Source of the DNA: Mesorhizobium comanense
GTDB taxonomy: Bacteria > Pseudomonadota > Alphaproteobacteria > Rhizobiales > Rhizobiaceae
Assembly (NCBI RefSeq): GCF_005503535.1
Contig: NZ_SCNN01000002.1
Location: 372,001-436,000, forward strand
Reading direction: 5' to 3'
Length of the DNA: 64,000 nucleotides
In this document: positions 21,767 through 31,006 of the stretch, one piece after another
Layout: each line of letters opens with the position of its first letter
How positions within the stretch are numbered: the first letter of the stretch is position 1
The notes under the pieces: generated by a model
What the model was told of the DNA's origin: nothing
Database searches by the model: none
What the model saw: only the letters and a program-made list of their open reading frames with translations
Made by a program: the position numbers and the translations under genes

Positions 21767-22609
21767 GTGGCGGAAACATTGGAAAGCAAGGCTGCGAAGG
21801 CCGCACCGATGGACCGCCTGTGGGCCGAGAACGATGAGTCACGGCTGACCGGCGATCCGTCGCTTGTTGTCGACGTGGCCGGTTTCGAAGGTCCGCTCGA
21901 TCTCCTGCTGCATCTGGCGCGCAACCAGAAGGTTGACTTGGCGCGTATTTCCATCTTGGCGCTTGCCGAGCAGTATCTGGCCTTCATCGAGACGGCGAGG
22001 GCGTTGCGGCTGGAACTGGCGGCCGACTATCTCGTCATGGCGGCCTGGCTGGCGTTCCTGAAATCCAAGCTTCTGATCCCCAAGCAGCCGGGCGAAGAAG
22101 GCGAAAGCGGCGAGGAACTCGCGGCCGTGCTGCAATTCAGGCTGAAGCGGCTCGAAGCCATGCGCGACGCGGCCGCACGGCTGGTCAACCGCAACCGGCT
22201 CGGCCGCGATGTCTTCGCGCGTGGCATGCCGGAGATGGTCATCATCGAGAAGCGCAATACCTATTCGGCATCGCTCTACGATCTCTTGACCGCCTATGCC
22301 CAGCAACGCCAGAAGCAGGCCATCACCAATGTGACGATCGCCCGGCGCGGCGTCTGGTCGCTCAAGGACGCGCGCGACATCCTGACCCGGCTGATGGGGT
22401 CGTTGCGCGACTGGACCTCGCTCGACAGTTTCCTGATCGACTACCTGGCCAGCCCGGAAGAACGGCGCACCGCGATCGCCAGTTCGTTCGCCGCCACGCT
22501 GGAACTGGTGCGCGAGCGCAAGATGGATGTAAGGCAGGACGAGGTGTTCGCGCCGATTTACCTGCGCGACCACCGGGCACCGACAATCAAGGCAGCCGAG
22601 GTGGCATGA
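21767..22609 (+). CDS. scpA: Segregation and condensation protein A (kleisin)
   Basis: ScpA is the kleisin subunit that bridges SMC heads and binds ScpB for chromosome organisation. The family-defining start of the domain, FEGPLDLLLHLARNQKVD, is near residues 39-56. The C-terminal winged helix (LRDWTSLDSFL to QDEVFAPIYL) is complete. It begins with GTG at 21767. Its stop overlaps the scpB start (ATGATG), which indicates translational coupling. Confidence 0.93.
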   Translation: MAETLESKAAKAAPMDRLWAENDESRLTGDPSLVVDVAGFEGPLDLLLHLARNQKVDLARISILALAEQYLAFIETARALRLELAADYLVMAAWLAFLKSKLLIPKQPGEEGESGEELAAVLQFRLKRLEAMRDAAARLVNRNRLGRDVFARGMPEMVIIEKRNTYSASLYDLLTAYAQQRQKQAITNVTIARRGVWSLKDARDILTRLMGSLRDWTSLDSFLIDYLASPEERRTAIASSFAATLELVRERKMDVRQDEVFAPIYLRDHRAPTIKAAEVA

Positions 22610-23376
22610 TGAGCGAACGCGCCAACGCTTCTGTTATTCCCTTCAAGCTCGAGGACGAGCCGGAAGCGGGCGGGATCGATGAGGCTTCCGTGCAGAACGC
22701 GGCACAGAATCCTGCCGAGCGCCTGCATCTGGCGGAGGCCATGCGCATGGCCGAGGCGATTGTGTTCGCCAGCGCGGAGCCCGTCAGCGAGAAACAACTG
22801 GCGGCGCGTCTGCCGGACGGCATCAACGTTTCGCTCGCCATGGCGGAGTTGCAGGAAATCTATGCGCGGCGCGGCGTCAACCTGGTGCGGGTCGGCGATG
22901 CCTGGGCGTTCCGCACCGCAGGCGACCTGGCCTTTCTGATGAGCCGCGACACGGTGCAGCAGCGCAAGCTGTCGCGCGCTGCGCTGGAGGTTCTGGCAAT
23001 CATTGCCTATCACCAGCCGGTGACGCGCGCCGAGATCGAGGACATCCGGGGCGTCGAGACTTCAAAGGGCACGCTCGACACGCTGCTCGAGACGGAATGG
23101 GTGCGTATGCGCGGCCGCCGCAAGACGCCCGGCCGTCCCGTTACTTATGGCACGACCGAGACCTTCCTCGATCATTTCGCGTTGGAGGAAATTCGCGATC
23201 TTCCGGGCATGGAGGAACTGAAGGGTGCCGGTCTGCTTTCGGGCCGCATGCCGTCGAATTTCTCGATTCCGCAACCGCCGGCCGATCCCGACGCCTTGAC
23301 CGAGGACGAGGATCCGCTGACGGACATCGACCTCGAGGAGCTCGGCCTGTTGACGCCGCGCGTCACGGAAGATTGA
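22606..23376 (+). CDS. scpB: Segregation and condensation protein B
   Basis: ScpB pairs with ScpA and SMC. Two winged-helix domains are present: MAEAIVFASAEPVSEKQLA onwards and LSRAALEVLAIIAYHQPVTRAEIE (cited in part) with the conserved EIEDIRGVETSKGTLDTLL. An acidic tail (DEDPLTDIDLEELGLL) extends beyond the core. Two adjacent ATG codons (22606 and 22609) could serve; the first overlaps the scpA stop. Confidence 0.93.
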   Translation: MMSERANASVIPFKLEDEPEAGGIDEASVQNAAQNPAERLHLAEAMRMAEAIVFASAEPVSEKQLAARLPDGINVSLAMAELQEIYARRGVNLVRVGDAWAFRTAGDLAFLMSRDTVQQRKLSRAALEVLAIIAYHQPVTRAEIEDIRGVETSKGTLDTLLETEWVRMRGRRKTPGRPVTYGTTETFLDHFALEEIRDLPGMEELKGAGLLSGRMPSNFSIPQPPADPDALTEDEDPLTDIDLEELGLLTPRVTED

Positions 23377-23555
23377 CCGCGCTCGTCTATCAAAAGCTGC
23401 TTTGCGCCTTTACATGCGCCGTTTGGTAGCGGGCCGCATCGCTGAAAATGCGTGACATCCGGCAGCCTTTCATAAACTCTGTCGCGGTTGTGTTTGAATC
23501 CCAACGCGAAAACGCATAGATCATCGCCAGGGAAAACATTCGAGAGAGATTTGCT

Positions 23556-23777
23556 ATGGGTTCATTTTCGATTTGGCACTGGATGATCGTACTGGTCATC
23601 GTGCTTCTGGTGTTCGGCCGCGGCAAGATTCCCGAGCTGATGGGCGACATGGCCAAGGGCATCAAGAGCTTCAAGAAGGGCATGGCCGACGACGACGTTG
23701 CCGACGACAAGCGCACCGTCGAACATCGTGCCGACGAGACCGTTTCGGCAGTGAAGGAAAAGGCCAGCAAGAGCTGA
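23556..23777 (+). CDS. tatA: Twin-arginine translocase subunit TatA
   Basis: A 73-residue TatA: a short N-terminal transmembrane helix ([20 protein letters not shown]), the [12 protein letters not shown] hinge, an amphipathic helix and a charged tail. TatA oligomers form the passage for folded Tat substrates. It starts the tatABC cluster, 179 bases after scpB, with its own probable promoter region. Confidence 0.95.
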   Translation: MGSFSIWHWMIVLVIVLLVFGRGKIPELMGDMAKGIKSFKKGMADDDVADDKRTVEHRADETVSAVKEKASKS

Positions 23778-23795
23778 GCCGAAAACAATTGCTTC

Positions 23796-23842
23796 GTGCA
23801 TGTCGGTCCGGAGCGCTCCGCATTTTTCGGGGCGGCATGCAC
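23796..23842 (+). promoter_or_regulatory. tatA-tatB intercistronic hairpin
   Basis: GTGCATG (23796-23802) and CATGCAC (23836-23842) close a stem that fills the tatA-tatB gap. Inside lies CGGAGCGCTCCG followed by CATTTTT, a weak terminator-like element. It could attenuate or stabilise so that TatA exceeds TatB. This is inference. Confidence 0.35.
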
Positions 23843-23860
23843 TAGTCGGAACGAATAGCC

Positions 23861-24595
23861 ATGTTTGAAGTCGGCTGGACCGAAATGCTGGTGATTGCGA
23901 TCGTTATGATCGTGGTCGTCGGTCCCAAGGATTTGCCCAATATGCTGCGCACCTTCGGCCGCACGACGGCCAAGCTGCGTGCTATGGCAGCCGACTTCCA
24001 GAAGCAGTTCAACGAGGCGCTGAAGGAAGCCGAGCTCGACGACGTCAAGAAGTCCGTCGACGAGTTGCGGGGCCTGAGCCCCATGTCCGAGATCAAGAAG
24101 CAGCTCAATCCGTTCGAGCAGGCGGCGGCCGATGTGCGTGCCGGCGTCGACGCGGCGATGAAGCCGAAACCGGCCGCCGATCCGACGGCACCGGCGGCCT
24201 CGACGCCGCAGCCGGCTGAGCCGTTGAAGAATGGCGCGACGATCATGCCTGGTGCACCGGAGGCCTCGCCGCCAACGCCTGCCTTCCCGGCCATGACCGA
24301 TGAATCGGTTGTCGTGCCGGCGCCTGTCGCAGCGCCGCGGGCGACCGGGGCGAAGCGGGCCACCAAGGCCGCGCCGGTGAAGGCAGCCCCCGCTGCAAAG
24401 GCTGCGGCCAAGGGCTCGACCGGCAAGGCCGTTGCAGCCAAGGCGCCCCCCGTCACCAAGGCTTCGGCGAAGACCGCCGCGCCGGCAAAGCCCGCCGTGG
24501 TCAAGACCGCCGCCAAGTCGGCCGCAAAAGCCGAACCGAAACCTGCCGCGGCCAGGAAGCCGGCGGCCAAGAAGACGGCGGGAGCCGCCAAGTGA
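23861..24595 (+). CDS. tatB: Twin-arginine translocase subunit TatB
   Basis: TatB works with TatC in recognising Tat signal peptides. The N-terminus MFEVGWTEMLVIAIVMIVVV with the VGPKDLPNMLRTFGR hinge is typical of TatB. An amphipathic and coiled region follows to about residue 95. The second half is a long Ala-, Pro- and Lys-rich tail (residues 100-244), common in Rhizobiales TatB. The TGA overlaps the tatC GTG start by four bases. Confidence 0.94.
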   Translation: MFEVGWTEMLVIAIVMIVVVGPKDLPNMLRTFGRTTAKLRAMAADFQKQFNEALKEAELDDVKKSVDELRGLSPMSEIKKQLNPFEQAAADVRAGVDAAMKPKPAADPTAPAASTPQPAEPLKNGATIMPGAPEASPPTPAFPAMTDESVVVPAPVAAPRATGAKRATKAAPVKAAPAAKAAAKGSTGKAVAAKAPPVTKASAKTAAPAKPAVVKTAAKSAAKAEPKPAAARKPAAKKTAGAAK

Positions 24596-25467
24596 GCGCA
24601 ACGGATAAGGAACGAGACGAGATCGAGAAGTCGTCGGCGCCGCTGATCGAGCATCTCATCGAGCTGCGCCGCCGGCTGATATGGTCGCTCGGCGGCTTCT
24701 TCGTCGCATTCCTGGTGTGCTTCTTCTTTGCCAAGAAGCTGTTCAACCTGCTCGTCATCCCGTTCAAATGGGCGACCAAATGGGCGGGCCTCGATCCGCA
24801 CAAGGTCGAGCTCATCTACACCGCGCCTCAGGAATTCTTCTTCACGCAGGTCAAGCTCGCCATGTTCGGCGGCATGGTCATCGCGTTTCCGCTGATCGCC
24901 ACCCAGATCTACAAGTTCATCGCGCCGGGCCTCTACAAGAACGAGCGCAACGCCTTCCTGCCGTTCCTGATCGCGTCGCCGATCCTGTTCCTGATGGGCG
25001 CATCGCTGGTCTATTTCTTCTTCACGCCAATGGTGATGTGGTTCTTCCTAGCCATGCAGCAGGCGGGCACGGACGAGCAGGTGCAGATTTCGCTGCTGCC
25101 GAAAGTGTCGGAATATCTCAGCCTGATCATGACGCTGATCTTCTCTTTCGGCCTCGTGTTCCAGCTGCCGGTGGTGACAAGCCTGATGACGCGCGTCGGC
25201 ATGCTGTCGTCCAAGGCGCTGGCCGAGAAGCGCAAATGGGCGATCGTCATCGCCTTCGTCGTCGCGGCCGTGCTGACCCCGCCAGACCCGATGAGCCAGA
25301 TCGGTCTCGCCATCCCGACTATCCTGCTCTACGAGGTCGCCATCTGGGCCGCGCGGTGGATCGAGCGCAGCCAGGAGCGCGAGCGTCTGGCGCGCGAGAA
25401 GCAGGAAGCCGGTGAGACCGTCGCCGACAAGGCGCCGGACGAGCCTCCAGCGCCGGCGGCTTCGTAA
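24592..25467 (+). CDS. tatC: Twin-arginine translocase subunit TatC
   Basis: The multi-spanning receptor of the Tat system, 291 residues. It opens with APLIEHLIELRRRLIW, containing the conserved cytoplasmic ELRRR motif, and has six transmembrane segments. YTAPQEFFFTQVKLAMFGG contains the conserved Glu used in signal-peptide binding. GTG at 24592 overlaps the tatB stop. It is followed after 105 bases by serS. Confidence 0.96.
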   Translation: MSATDKERDEIEKSSAPLIEHLIELRRRLIWSLGGFFVAFLVCFFFAKKLFNLLVIPFKWATKWAGLDPHKVELIYTAPQEFFFTQVKLAMFGGMVIAFPLIATQIYKFIAPGLYKNERNAFLPFLIASPILFLMGASLVYFFFTPMVMWFFLAMQQAGTDEQVQISLLPKVSEYLSLIMTLIFSFGLVFQLPVVTSLMTRVGMLSSKALAEKRKWAIVIAFVVAAVLTPPDPMSQIGLAIPTILLYEVAIWAARWIERSQERERLAREKQEAGETVADKAPDEPPAPAAS

Positions 25468-25572
25468 GGCCGTCGGCAGCGGCGGAAAACGACAACCGCC
25501 GCCCAGCCCCGTCTTGCATCGATCAAGGATGCGGTTTACGCCCCTCAAACCCAGTTTGAGGACGGATGGACC

Positions 25573-26877
25573 ATGCTTGACATCAAATGGATTCGCGACA
25601 ACCCGAAGGCCCTTGTCGAGGCGCTGGTCAAGCGCTCGTGGTCGGCTGACGAGGCGCGGTCCACGGTCGATGGACTGATCGCCAGGGACGAGGCGCGGCG
25701 CGAACACGTCACCGAGCTCCAGACCAAGCAGGAGCGCCGCAACGCCGCCTCCAAGGAGATCGGCAACGCCATGCGTTCGGGCGATGCGGCACTGGCCGAA
25801 AAGCTCAAGGCCGAAGTCGGCGACATCAAGATCTTCATCCAGAACGGCGAGGCGCGCGAGCGCGAGCTCGACAAGGCGCTGAGCGACGCGCTGGCGGTGC
25901 TGCCCAATGTGCCGCTCGACGACGTGCCGGTCGGCAAGGACGAGCACGACAACGTCGTCAGGCACATTGTCGGCAAGGTGCCGACGCGACCGAACTGGGT
26001 GAAGGAGCATTTCGAGATCGGCGAAGCGCTCGGCATGATGGATTTCGAGCGCGCGGCAAAGCTGTCGGGCTCGCGCTTCACCGTGCTGAGGAGCGGGCTG
26101 GCGCGGATGGAACGAGCCATCGGCCAGTTCATGCTCGACCTGCACACGACCGAGCACGGCTATGAGGAGGTGATCCCGCCGCTGATGGTACGCGACGAGG
26201 TGCTTTTCGGCACCAACCAGCTGCCGAAGTTCGAGGAGGATCTGTTCTTCACGCCGCACGGGGAGGGCAGGCTTGGCCTGATCCCGACTGCCGAAGTGCC
26301 GCTGACCAATCTGGTGCGTGAGGAGATATCAGCGCATGAAAAGCTGCCGCTTCGTTTCACCGCGCTGACACCGTGTTTTCGCTCCGAGGCCGGCTCAGCG
26401 GGGCGCGACACGCGCGGCATGCTGCGCCAGCATCAGTTCTACAAGGTTGAGCTGGTGTCGATCACCGACCAGGAGTCTTCGCTCGCCGAGCATGAGCGCA
26501 TGACGCAATGCGCCGAGGAGGTGCTGAAGCGCCTGGAATTGCCGTTCCGAACCATGGTGCTGTGCACCGGAGACATGGGTTTCGGTGCGCGCAAGACCTA
26601 CGACATCGAGGTCTGGCTGCCCGGCCAGAACGCCTATCGCGAAATCTCGTCCTGCTCTGTCTGCGGCGATTTCCAGGCGCGCCGCATGGATGCCCGCTAC
26701 AAGGACAAGGACGGCAAGGGCAACCGCTTCGTCCATACGCTCAACGGTTCTGGCACCGCCGTCGGCCGCGCTCTCATAGCTGTCATCGAAAACTACCAGA
26801 ATGAGGATGGCAGCGTAACGATTCCTGAAGTGCTGCGGCCTTACATGGGCGGTCTGGAAAAGATCGAATCGAAATAA
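25573..26877 (+). CDS. serS: Seryl-tRNA synthetase
   Basis: Class II synthetase. The N-terminal long antiparallel coiled coil that binds tRNA-Ser spans about residues 28-105. Motif 2 appears as [20 protein letters not shown] near residue 270 and motif 3 as [19 protein letters not shown] near residue 391. Length of 434 residues is normal. It shares its last base with the surE start codon (TAATG), so the two genes are coupled. Confidence 0.97.
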   Translation: MLDIKWIRDNPKALVEALVKRSWSADEARSTVDGLIARDEARREHVTELQTKQERRNAASKEIGNAMRSGDAALAEKLKAEVGDIKIFIQNGEARERELDKALSDALAVLPNVPLDDVPVGKDEHDNVVRHIVGKVPTRPNWVKEHFEIGEALGMMDFERAAKLSGSRFTVLRSGLARMERAIGQFMLDLHTTEHGYEEVIPPLMVRDEVLFGTNQLPKFEEDLFFTPHGEGRLGLIPTAEVPLTNLVREEISAHEKLPLRFTALTPCFRSEAGSAGRDTRGMLRQHQFYKVELVSITDQESSLAEHERMTQCAEEVLKRLELPFRTMVLCTGDMGFGARKTYDIEVWLPGQNAYREISSCSVCGDFQARRMDARYKDKDGKGNRFVHTLNGSGTAVGRALIAVIENYQNEDGSVTIPEVLRPYMGGLEKIESK

Positions 26878-27635
26878 TGCGCATTCTTCTGACCAATGAC
26901 GACGGCATTCATGCCGAGGGGCTGGCGTCGCTCGAGCGCGTCGCCCGCACGCTCTCCGACGATGTCTGGGTGGTGGCGCCCGAGCAGGACCAGTCCGGCT
27001 ACGCGCATTCGCTGTCGATCTCGGAGCCGCTGCGGCTAAGGAAGATCGGCGAGAAGCATTTTGCCGTACGCGGCACGCCGACCGACTGTGTCATCATGGG
27101 GGTGAAGAAGATTCTGCCCGCCGCGCCTGACCTGATCCTGTCCGGGATCAATTCCGGAGCCAACATCGCCGACGATGTGACCTATTCGGGAACGGTCGCC
27201 GGTGCCATGGAAGGCACGTTGCTCGGCATCAAGTCGATCGCGCTCAGCCAGGGCTACTCCTATGTCGGCGAGGACCGCGTCGTTCCCTATGAAACCACCG
27301 AGGTGCTGGCGCCGGCGCTGCTGAAGAAACTCGTCGCGACGCCGCTGCCGGAAGGCGTGCTGCTCAACGTCAATTTTCCCAACTGCCTGCCCGAGGAAGT
27401 CGTCGGCACTGTCGTCACCACGCAGGGCAAGCTGGTGCACAGCCTGTGGGTCGACGAGCGCCGCGACGGGCGCGGCCTGCCTTACTACTGGCTGCGCTTC
27501 GGCCGCGAGCCGGTGGAAGGCAAACAGGGCACCGACCTCCATGCGCTGCGCAACCGCCTGGTGTCGGTAACGCCGCTGCAACTCGACCTCACCGCGCATG
27601 AGATTCGTGACCAACTGAGCAAGGCGTTGTCATAA
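26877..27635 (+). CDS. surE: 5'/3'-nucleotidase SurE
   Basis: SurE dephosphorylates nucleoside monophosphates and is linked to stationary-phase survival. The metal site [13 protein letters not shown] is at residues 4-16, with Asp8 and Asp9, and a second ligand in [20 protein letters not shown] (Ser and Asn, about residues 89-108). It lies between serS and pcm; surE-pcm-NlpD-like is the classic surE-pcm-nlpD neighbourhood. Confidence 0.95.
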   Translation: MRILLTNDDGIHAEGLASLERVARTLSDDVWVVAPEQDQSGYAHSLSISEPLRLRKIGEKHFAVRGTPTDCVIMGVKKILPAAPDLILSGINSGANIADDVTYSGTVAGAMEGTLLGIKSIALSQGYSYVGEDRVVPYETTEVLAPALLKKLVATPLPEGVLLNVNFPNCLPEEVVGTVVTTQGKLVHSLWVDERRDGRGLPYYWLRFGREPVEGKQGTDLHALRNRLVSVTPLQLDLTAHEIRDQLSKALS

Positions 27636-27648
27636 ATAAGGTTTTGGC

Positions 27649-28308
27649 ATGAACCAGGGTTTCCCCATCGATGACCGCGAAGGATTTGCCGCTTTCCTGC
27701 TGCGCCTGCGCGGCAGGGGAACCGTGCCGAAGGCGCTGATCGCGGCTTTCGAGGCGACGCCGAGGCGGGGTTTCCTGGCGCCGCAGTTTCACCCGATCGC
27801 CTGGTCCGACCGCATGCTGCCGATCGAATGCGGCGAGGCGATCGAAGGCGCCGACATGCAGGCGGCGGTCATCGCGGCCCTTGCCATCGAGGCGGGAAAC
27901 CGCGTGCTCGAGATCGGCGCCGGCTCCGGCTACACGGCGGCGGTGATGTCGCGGCTGGCGGCGCGGGTCGTCACCATAGACCGCTACAAGACGCTCGTTG
28001 AACAGGCCAGGCAGCGGTTTGAGGCGTTGGGCATCGGCAATATCATCGTGCGGCAGGCGGATGGTTCGGCCGGACTGCCGAATGAAGGACCGTTCGACCG
28101 CATCGTCGCCTGGGCGGCCTTCGACAGCCTGCCGCGCTTCCTGCTCGACCAATTGTCGAGCGGCGGCGTGGTCATCGCGCCGATCGGCCCGGAGGAGGGC
28201 GAGCAGGTGCTGGCCAAGCTGACCAAGGTCGGCAGCCGCTTTGAGCGTGAGGATATAGGCCTCGTGCGGCTGCAGCCTATCTTGCGCAGCCTGGCGGCGG
28301 TGATATAG
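27649..28308 (+). CDS. pcm: Protein-L-isoaspartate O-methyltransferase
   Basis: Repairs damaged Asp/Asn residues by methylating isoaspartyl groups with S-adenosylmethionine. Motif I, VLEIGAGSGYTAAVMSRL, is near residue 86. MLPIECGEAIEGADMQAAVI corresponds to the substrate loop, where the family usually has P-I-G-x-G-Q; here it reads PIECGEAI, a divergent form seen in some alphaproteobacterial homologues. Length of 219 residues is normal. It starts 13 bases after surE. Confidence 0.9.
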   Translation: MNQGFPIDDREGFAAFLLRLRGRGTVPKALIAAFEATPRRGFLAPQFHPIAWSDRMLPIECGEAIEGADMQAAVIAALAIEAGNRVLEIGAGSGYTAAVMSRLAARVVTIDRYKTLVEQARQRFEALGIGNIIVRQADGSAGLPNEGPFDRIVAWAAFDSLPRFLLDQLSSGGVVIAPIGPEEGEQVLAKLTKVGSRFEREDIGLVRLQPILRSLAAVI

Positions 28309-28346
28309 GCGCCAAGCCGGCGTTCAGGTGGTGCCGGGGCGGTTCC

Positions 28347-29063
28347 CTAACCGCTAAAGCGATAGTTCAGGTGCAAGCCGACCAGATCGACATCCTGGCT
28401 GATATGGTCGGTGCCGAAGCCGAAGCCGCCGATCCCGACGGGCGTGAAAGTGACGTCCTTGCCGGGCATGAACAGATGGTCGTATTCGACCGCAAGCGAC
28501 CAATTCGGGGCGAAGCCATATTCAATGCCTGCGCCCAGCACACCACCCCAGCGGGTCTGGTCGCCCGCATCGCCGGCGAGCGTATCGGGAGACGGTGTGC
28601 TGACGACGTCGAAATGGTTGCCGGTCACGGCGGCGCCGCCCTTGGCGTAAACGAGGGCGTCGCTGAAGCTGTACCCCACCTGAGCCGTCAACAATCCATA
28701 CCAGTCGACGCGGGAACGATTCGTGAAGGCTGGGAAAAATTCGGACTCGTTGGAGCCCTTCAGATCAGCCCAGTCGCCTTGCGCCTCCAGCCCGAACACC
28801 CAGTCGCTGCGCTGCCAGCGATAGCCGACCTGGCCGCCGGCTGTTCCGCCAGTGGCGTTGTGGCAGCCTTCGCTGAACGTCAGGCCAAAGAACGATGTGT
28901 CCCAGCATGAGTGGCTGGACCCCCAGCCGCCATTGGCGCCGATGTAGAAGCCGCTCCAGTCATAGCTGGCGGCGATAGGGGCCGTGACAAGATCGGCGGC
29001 GGACGCCTGCGTGACCGCGCCCAAGGCAGCGGCAGCCGTCAAAGCAACCAGAAACCGTTTCAT
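28347..29063 (-). CDS. Omp25/Omp31-like outer-membrane beta-barrel
   Basis: A 238-residue surface protein of the rhizobial and Brucella Omp25/31 family. The signal peptide ends VTQASA, and the mature chain begins ADLVTAP with the characteristic YDWSGFYIGANGGWG. Alternating strands lead to a terminal LHLNYRF followed by SG; the family normally ends in an aromatic residue, so the two extra residues are a small oddity. It is on the opposite strand to its neighbours and monocistronic. Confidence 0.9.
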   Translation of the reverse strand: MKRFLVALTAAAALGAVTQASAADLVTAPIAASYDWSGFYIGANGGWGSSHSCWDTSFFGLTFSEGCHNATGGTAGGQVGYRWQRSDWVFGLEAQGDWADLKGSNESEFFPAFTNRSRVDWYGLLTAQVGYSFSDALVYAKGGAAVTGNHFDVVSTPSPDTLAGDAGDQTRWGGVLGAGIEYGFAPNWSLAVEYDHLFMPGKDVTFTPVGIGGFGFGTDHISQDVDLVGLHLNYRFSG

Positions 29064-29365
29064 CGGAGCCCTCCCAAGCTGCCTTTAGGCTATCTGAACT
29101 CGATGCTGCAGAGATGTTACATCGGCGCAACAGTCGGGGTATTTCGAGTGCCTCACGCGAAGCCGACGGGCACGAAACCTCCTCTGATAGGGCGGGACCT
29201 CATGTCTGTAGCCCTTGCCACGCTTGAAGCGCGCCTGCCGCCGTCCTGTAGCGGCCTCGAATGTTTTAAGAAAATTTGCGTCGGATTCTAATGGGTTAAC
29301 CGGCCAGTAAGATTAACGCGCTTTAATCCTGTCCAGTTGGTGCAGAGTTTGTGCGGGTTAGTGCG
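29064..29365. other. 302-bp intergenic region between divergent genes
   Basis: Holds the promoters of the Omp25-like gene (minus) and the LysM/M23 lipoprotein (plus). A TTAA-N6-TTAA pair at 29313-29326 is noted but is one base short of the CtrA consensus. No gene is seen in either direction. Confidence 0.6.
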
Positions 29366-30877
29366 ATGCAACTCAGTGTTTTGAAGTCAAATGGTCGCAA
29401 TCTGGCGCGGGGCTGCGCTGTTCTCATGATTGCGGGCGCGGCGGCGGGGTGCAGTTCCCAGGCTTCGCGGTTCAACAGCGTCGATGACGTCTTCACCTCC
29501 TCGACGAACAATCAGCGCGCCATCATCAACAAGCAGGATGCGGTTCAGCCCTATCCGGGCGATGTCTCGGCCGCGCCGCTGGATGGAAGCCACACACAGT
29601 CGGTAAGCCGTTCCAGCCTCGATCCGGTTTCGAGCCGGCCGTTGCCGCCGCCGGTTTCCGCCCAGGCTCAGCCGGCGCCTGCCGCCAATCCGGTGCGGGT
29701 GGCCTCGGCTCCGGCGCTGGTCAGGCCCGCGCCACGTGTCGACAGCACGACGACCGGCACCGTTGCGCCGGCTGCCAAGCCTTTCAAGGAAGCGCAGCCC
29801 GATGCCAGGGTGGCCGGTACGCCACATGCCACGGAGATCGTGGTCAGGGACGGCGAGACGATCAATGGCCTGGCGCAGCACTACAAGGTGCCGGCCGATG
29901 TCATCATGAAGGTCAATGGCCTGAGCGCCACCAAGGGGCTGAAGACCGGGCAGAAGCTGGTCATCCCGGCCTATGCCTACTCAAGCAAGGCCGAGCCCAA
30001 GGTCGCCGATGCCAAGCCGGCGAAGGACGGCAAGCGCGATCTGCCGGCGACCGCGCCGGACAAGGTGGCCGTCCTGCCGCAGCAGCCCAAATTGAAGGAA
30101 GGCAAGTCCGCGGCTCAGGTCGATGCGTCGGCCGCCGCGAACCAGCCCAAGGAGCCAAAGCCCGCGCAGGTGGCCAAGGCAAACGCCGCTCCCGGCACCT
30201 ATACGGTCCAGTCGGGCGACACGATGTCCTCGATCGCCCGCAAGACCGGTGTCGGCGTCGTCGCGCTGAAGCAGGCGAACGGCATGAAGGACGGCATTTT
30301 GAAGATCGGCCAGACGCTGAAGGTGCCGGCGGGCGGCACGGTGGCCGTCGCCAGCGCCAAGCCGGCGAAGATCGATCCGGTGACCACGGCAACCACGCAG
30401 CCGGCCGCCAAGGCCACGCCGTCGGAAACGCTCGCTTCCTACACGCCGCCGAAGAAGGACACCAAGGTCATTCAGCAGGCCGAGGACGACGACGCGGTGG
30501 CGCCGGATGCAACCGGCATCGGCAAGATGCGCTGGCCGGTGCGCGGCCGGGTGATTTCCGGCTTCGGATCCGGCAAGGACGGCGTCGACATCGCCGTGCC
30601 GACGGGCACACCGATCAAGGCGGCCGAGAACGGCGTCGTCATCTATGCCGGCGATGGGCTCAAGGAGTTCGGCAACACCGTGCTGGTGCGCCACGAGAAC
30701 GGCCTGGTCACCGTCTACGGCCATGCCAGTTCGATCGAGGTGCAGCGCGGCCAGAAGGTCAAGCGCGGCCAGGAAATCGCGCTGTCGGGCATGAGCGGCA
30801 CGACGGACTCACCGAAGCTGCACTTCGAGGTGCGCAAGAATTCGGCCCCGGTCGATCCGTCGACCTATCTCGAATAG
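29366..30877 (+). CDS. LysM and M23-domain outer-membrane lipoprotein, NlpD/DipM-like
   Basis: A 503-residue lipoprotein with lipobox AAAGC (Cys near residue 29). Two LysM domains follow: VRDGETINGLAQHYKVPADV (about 158-200) and YTVQSGDTMSSIARKTGVGV (about 279-325), joined by Pro/Ala/Lys linkers. The C-terminal LytM/M23 domain (about 391-503) keeps YGHAS and LHFEVR, but the usual first metal ligand His is replaced: the text reads GKDGVDIA where active enzymes have H-x-G-x-D. E. coli NlpD is similarly degenerate and activates an amidase instead of cutting. ATG 29366 is preferred; GTG 29351 is in frame. Confidence 0.9.
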   Translation: MQLSVLKSNGRNLARGCAVLMIAGAAAGCSSQASRFNSVDDVFTSSTNNQRAIINKQDAVQPYPGDVSAAPLDGSHTQSVSRSSLDPVSSRPLPPPVSAQAQPAPAANPVRVASAPALVRPAPRVDSTTTGTVAPAAKPFKEAQPDARVAGTPHATEIVVRDGETINGLAQHYKVPADVIMKVNGLSATKGLKTGQKLVIPAYAYSSKAEPKVADAKPAKDGKRDLPATAPDKVAVLPQQPKLKEGKSAAQVDASAAANQPKEPKPAQVAKANAAPGTYTVQSGDTMSSIARKTGVGVVALKQANGMKDGILKIGQTLKVPAGGTVAVASAKPAKIDPVTTATTQPAAKATPSETLASYTPPKKDTKVIQQAEDDDAVAPDATGIGKMRWPVRGRVISGFGSGKDGVDIAVPTGTPIKAAENGVVIYAGDGLKEFGNTVLVRHENGLVTVYGHASSIEVQRGQKVKRGQEIALSGMSGTTDSPKLHFEVRKNSAPVDPSTYLE

Positions 30878-30930
30878 AAGAAAAGAAGCGATATGCGGGC
30901 CGTCTGACCTCCAGTCCGGCCCGCCGGCTC

Positions 30931-30958
30931 AGCCCGTTCCGCAAGGAGCGGGCTTTTT
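30931..30958 (+). terminator. Rho-independent terminator after the NlpD-like gene
   Basis: AGCCCGTTCC (30931-30940) pairs with GGAGCGGGCT (30945-30954), including one G-T pair, over a GCAA tetraloop and is followed by T residues to 30958. Confidence 0.88.
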
Positions 30959-31006
30959 CAGTGGTTTGAGCTCGTCGCGGTGTTCAGAGGCCGGCGTTGG
31001 TGCTCC

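Noticed and set aside
29313..29326. Possible CtrA site TTAA-N6-TTAA upstream of the NlpD-like gene
   Set aside because: The CtrA consensus needs a seven-base spacer; one base short is not convincing in an AT-rich promoter.
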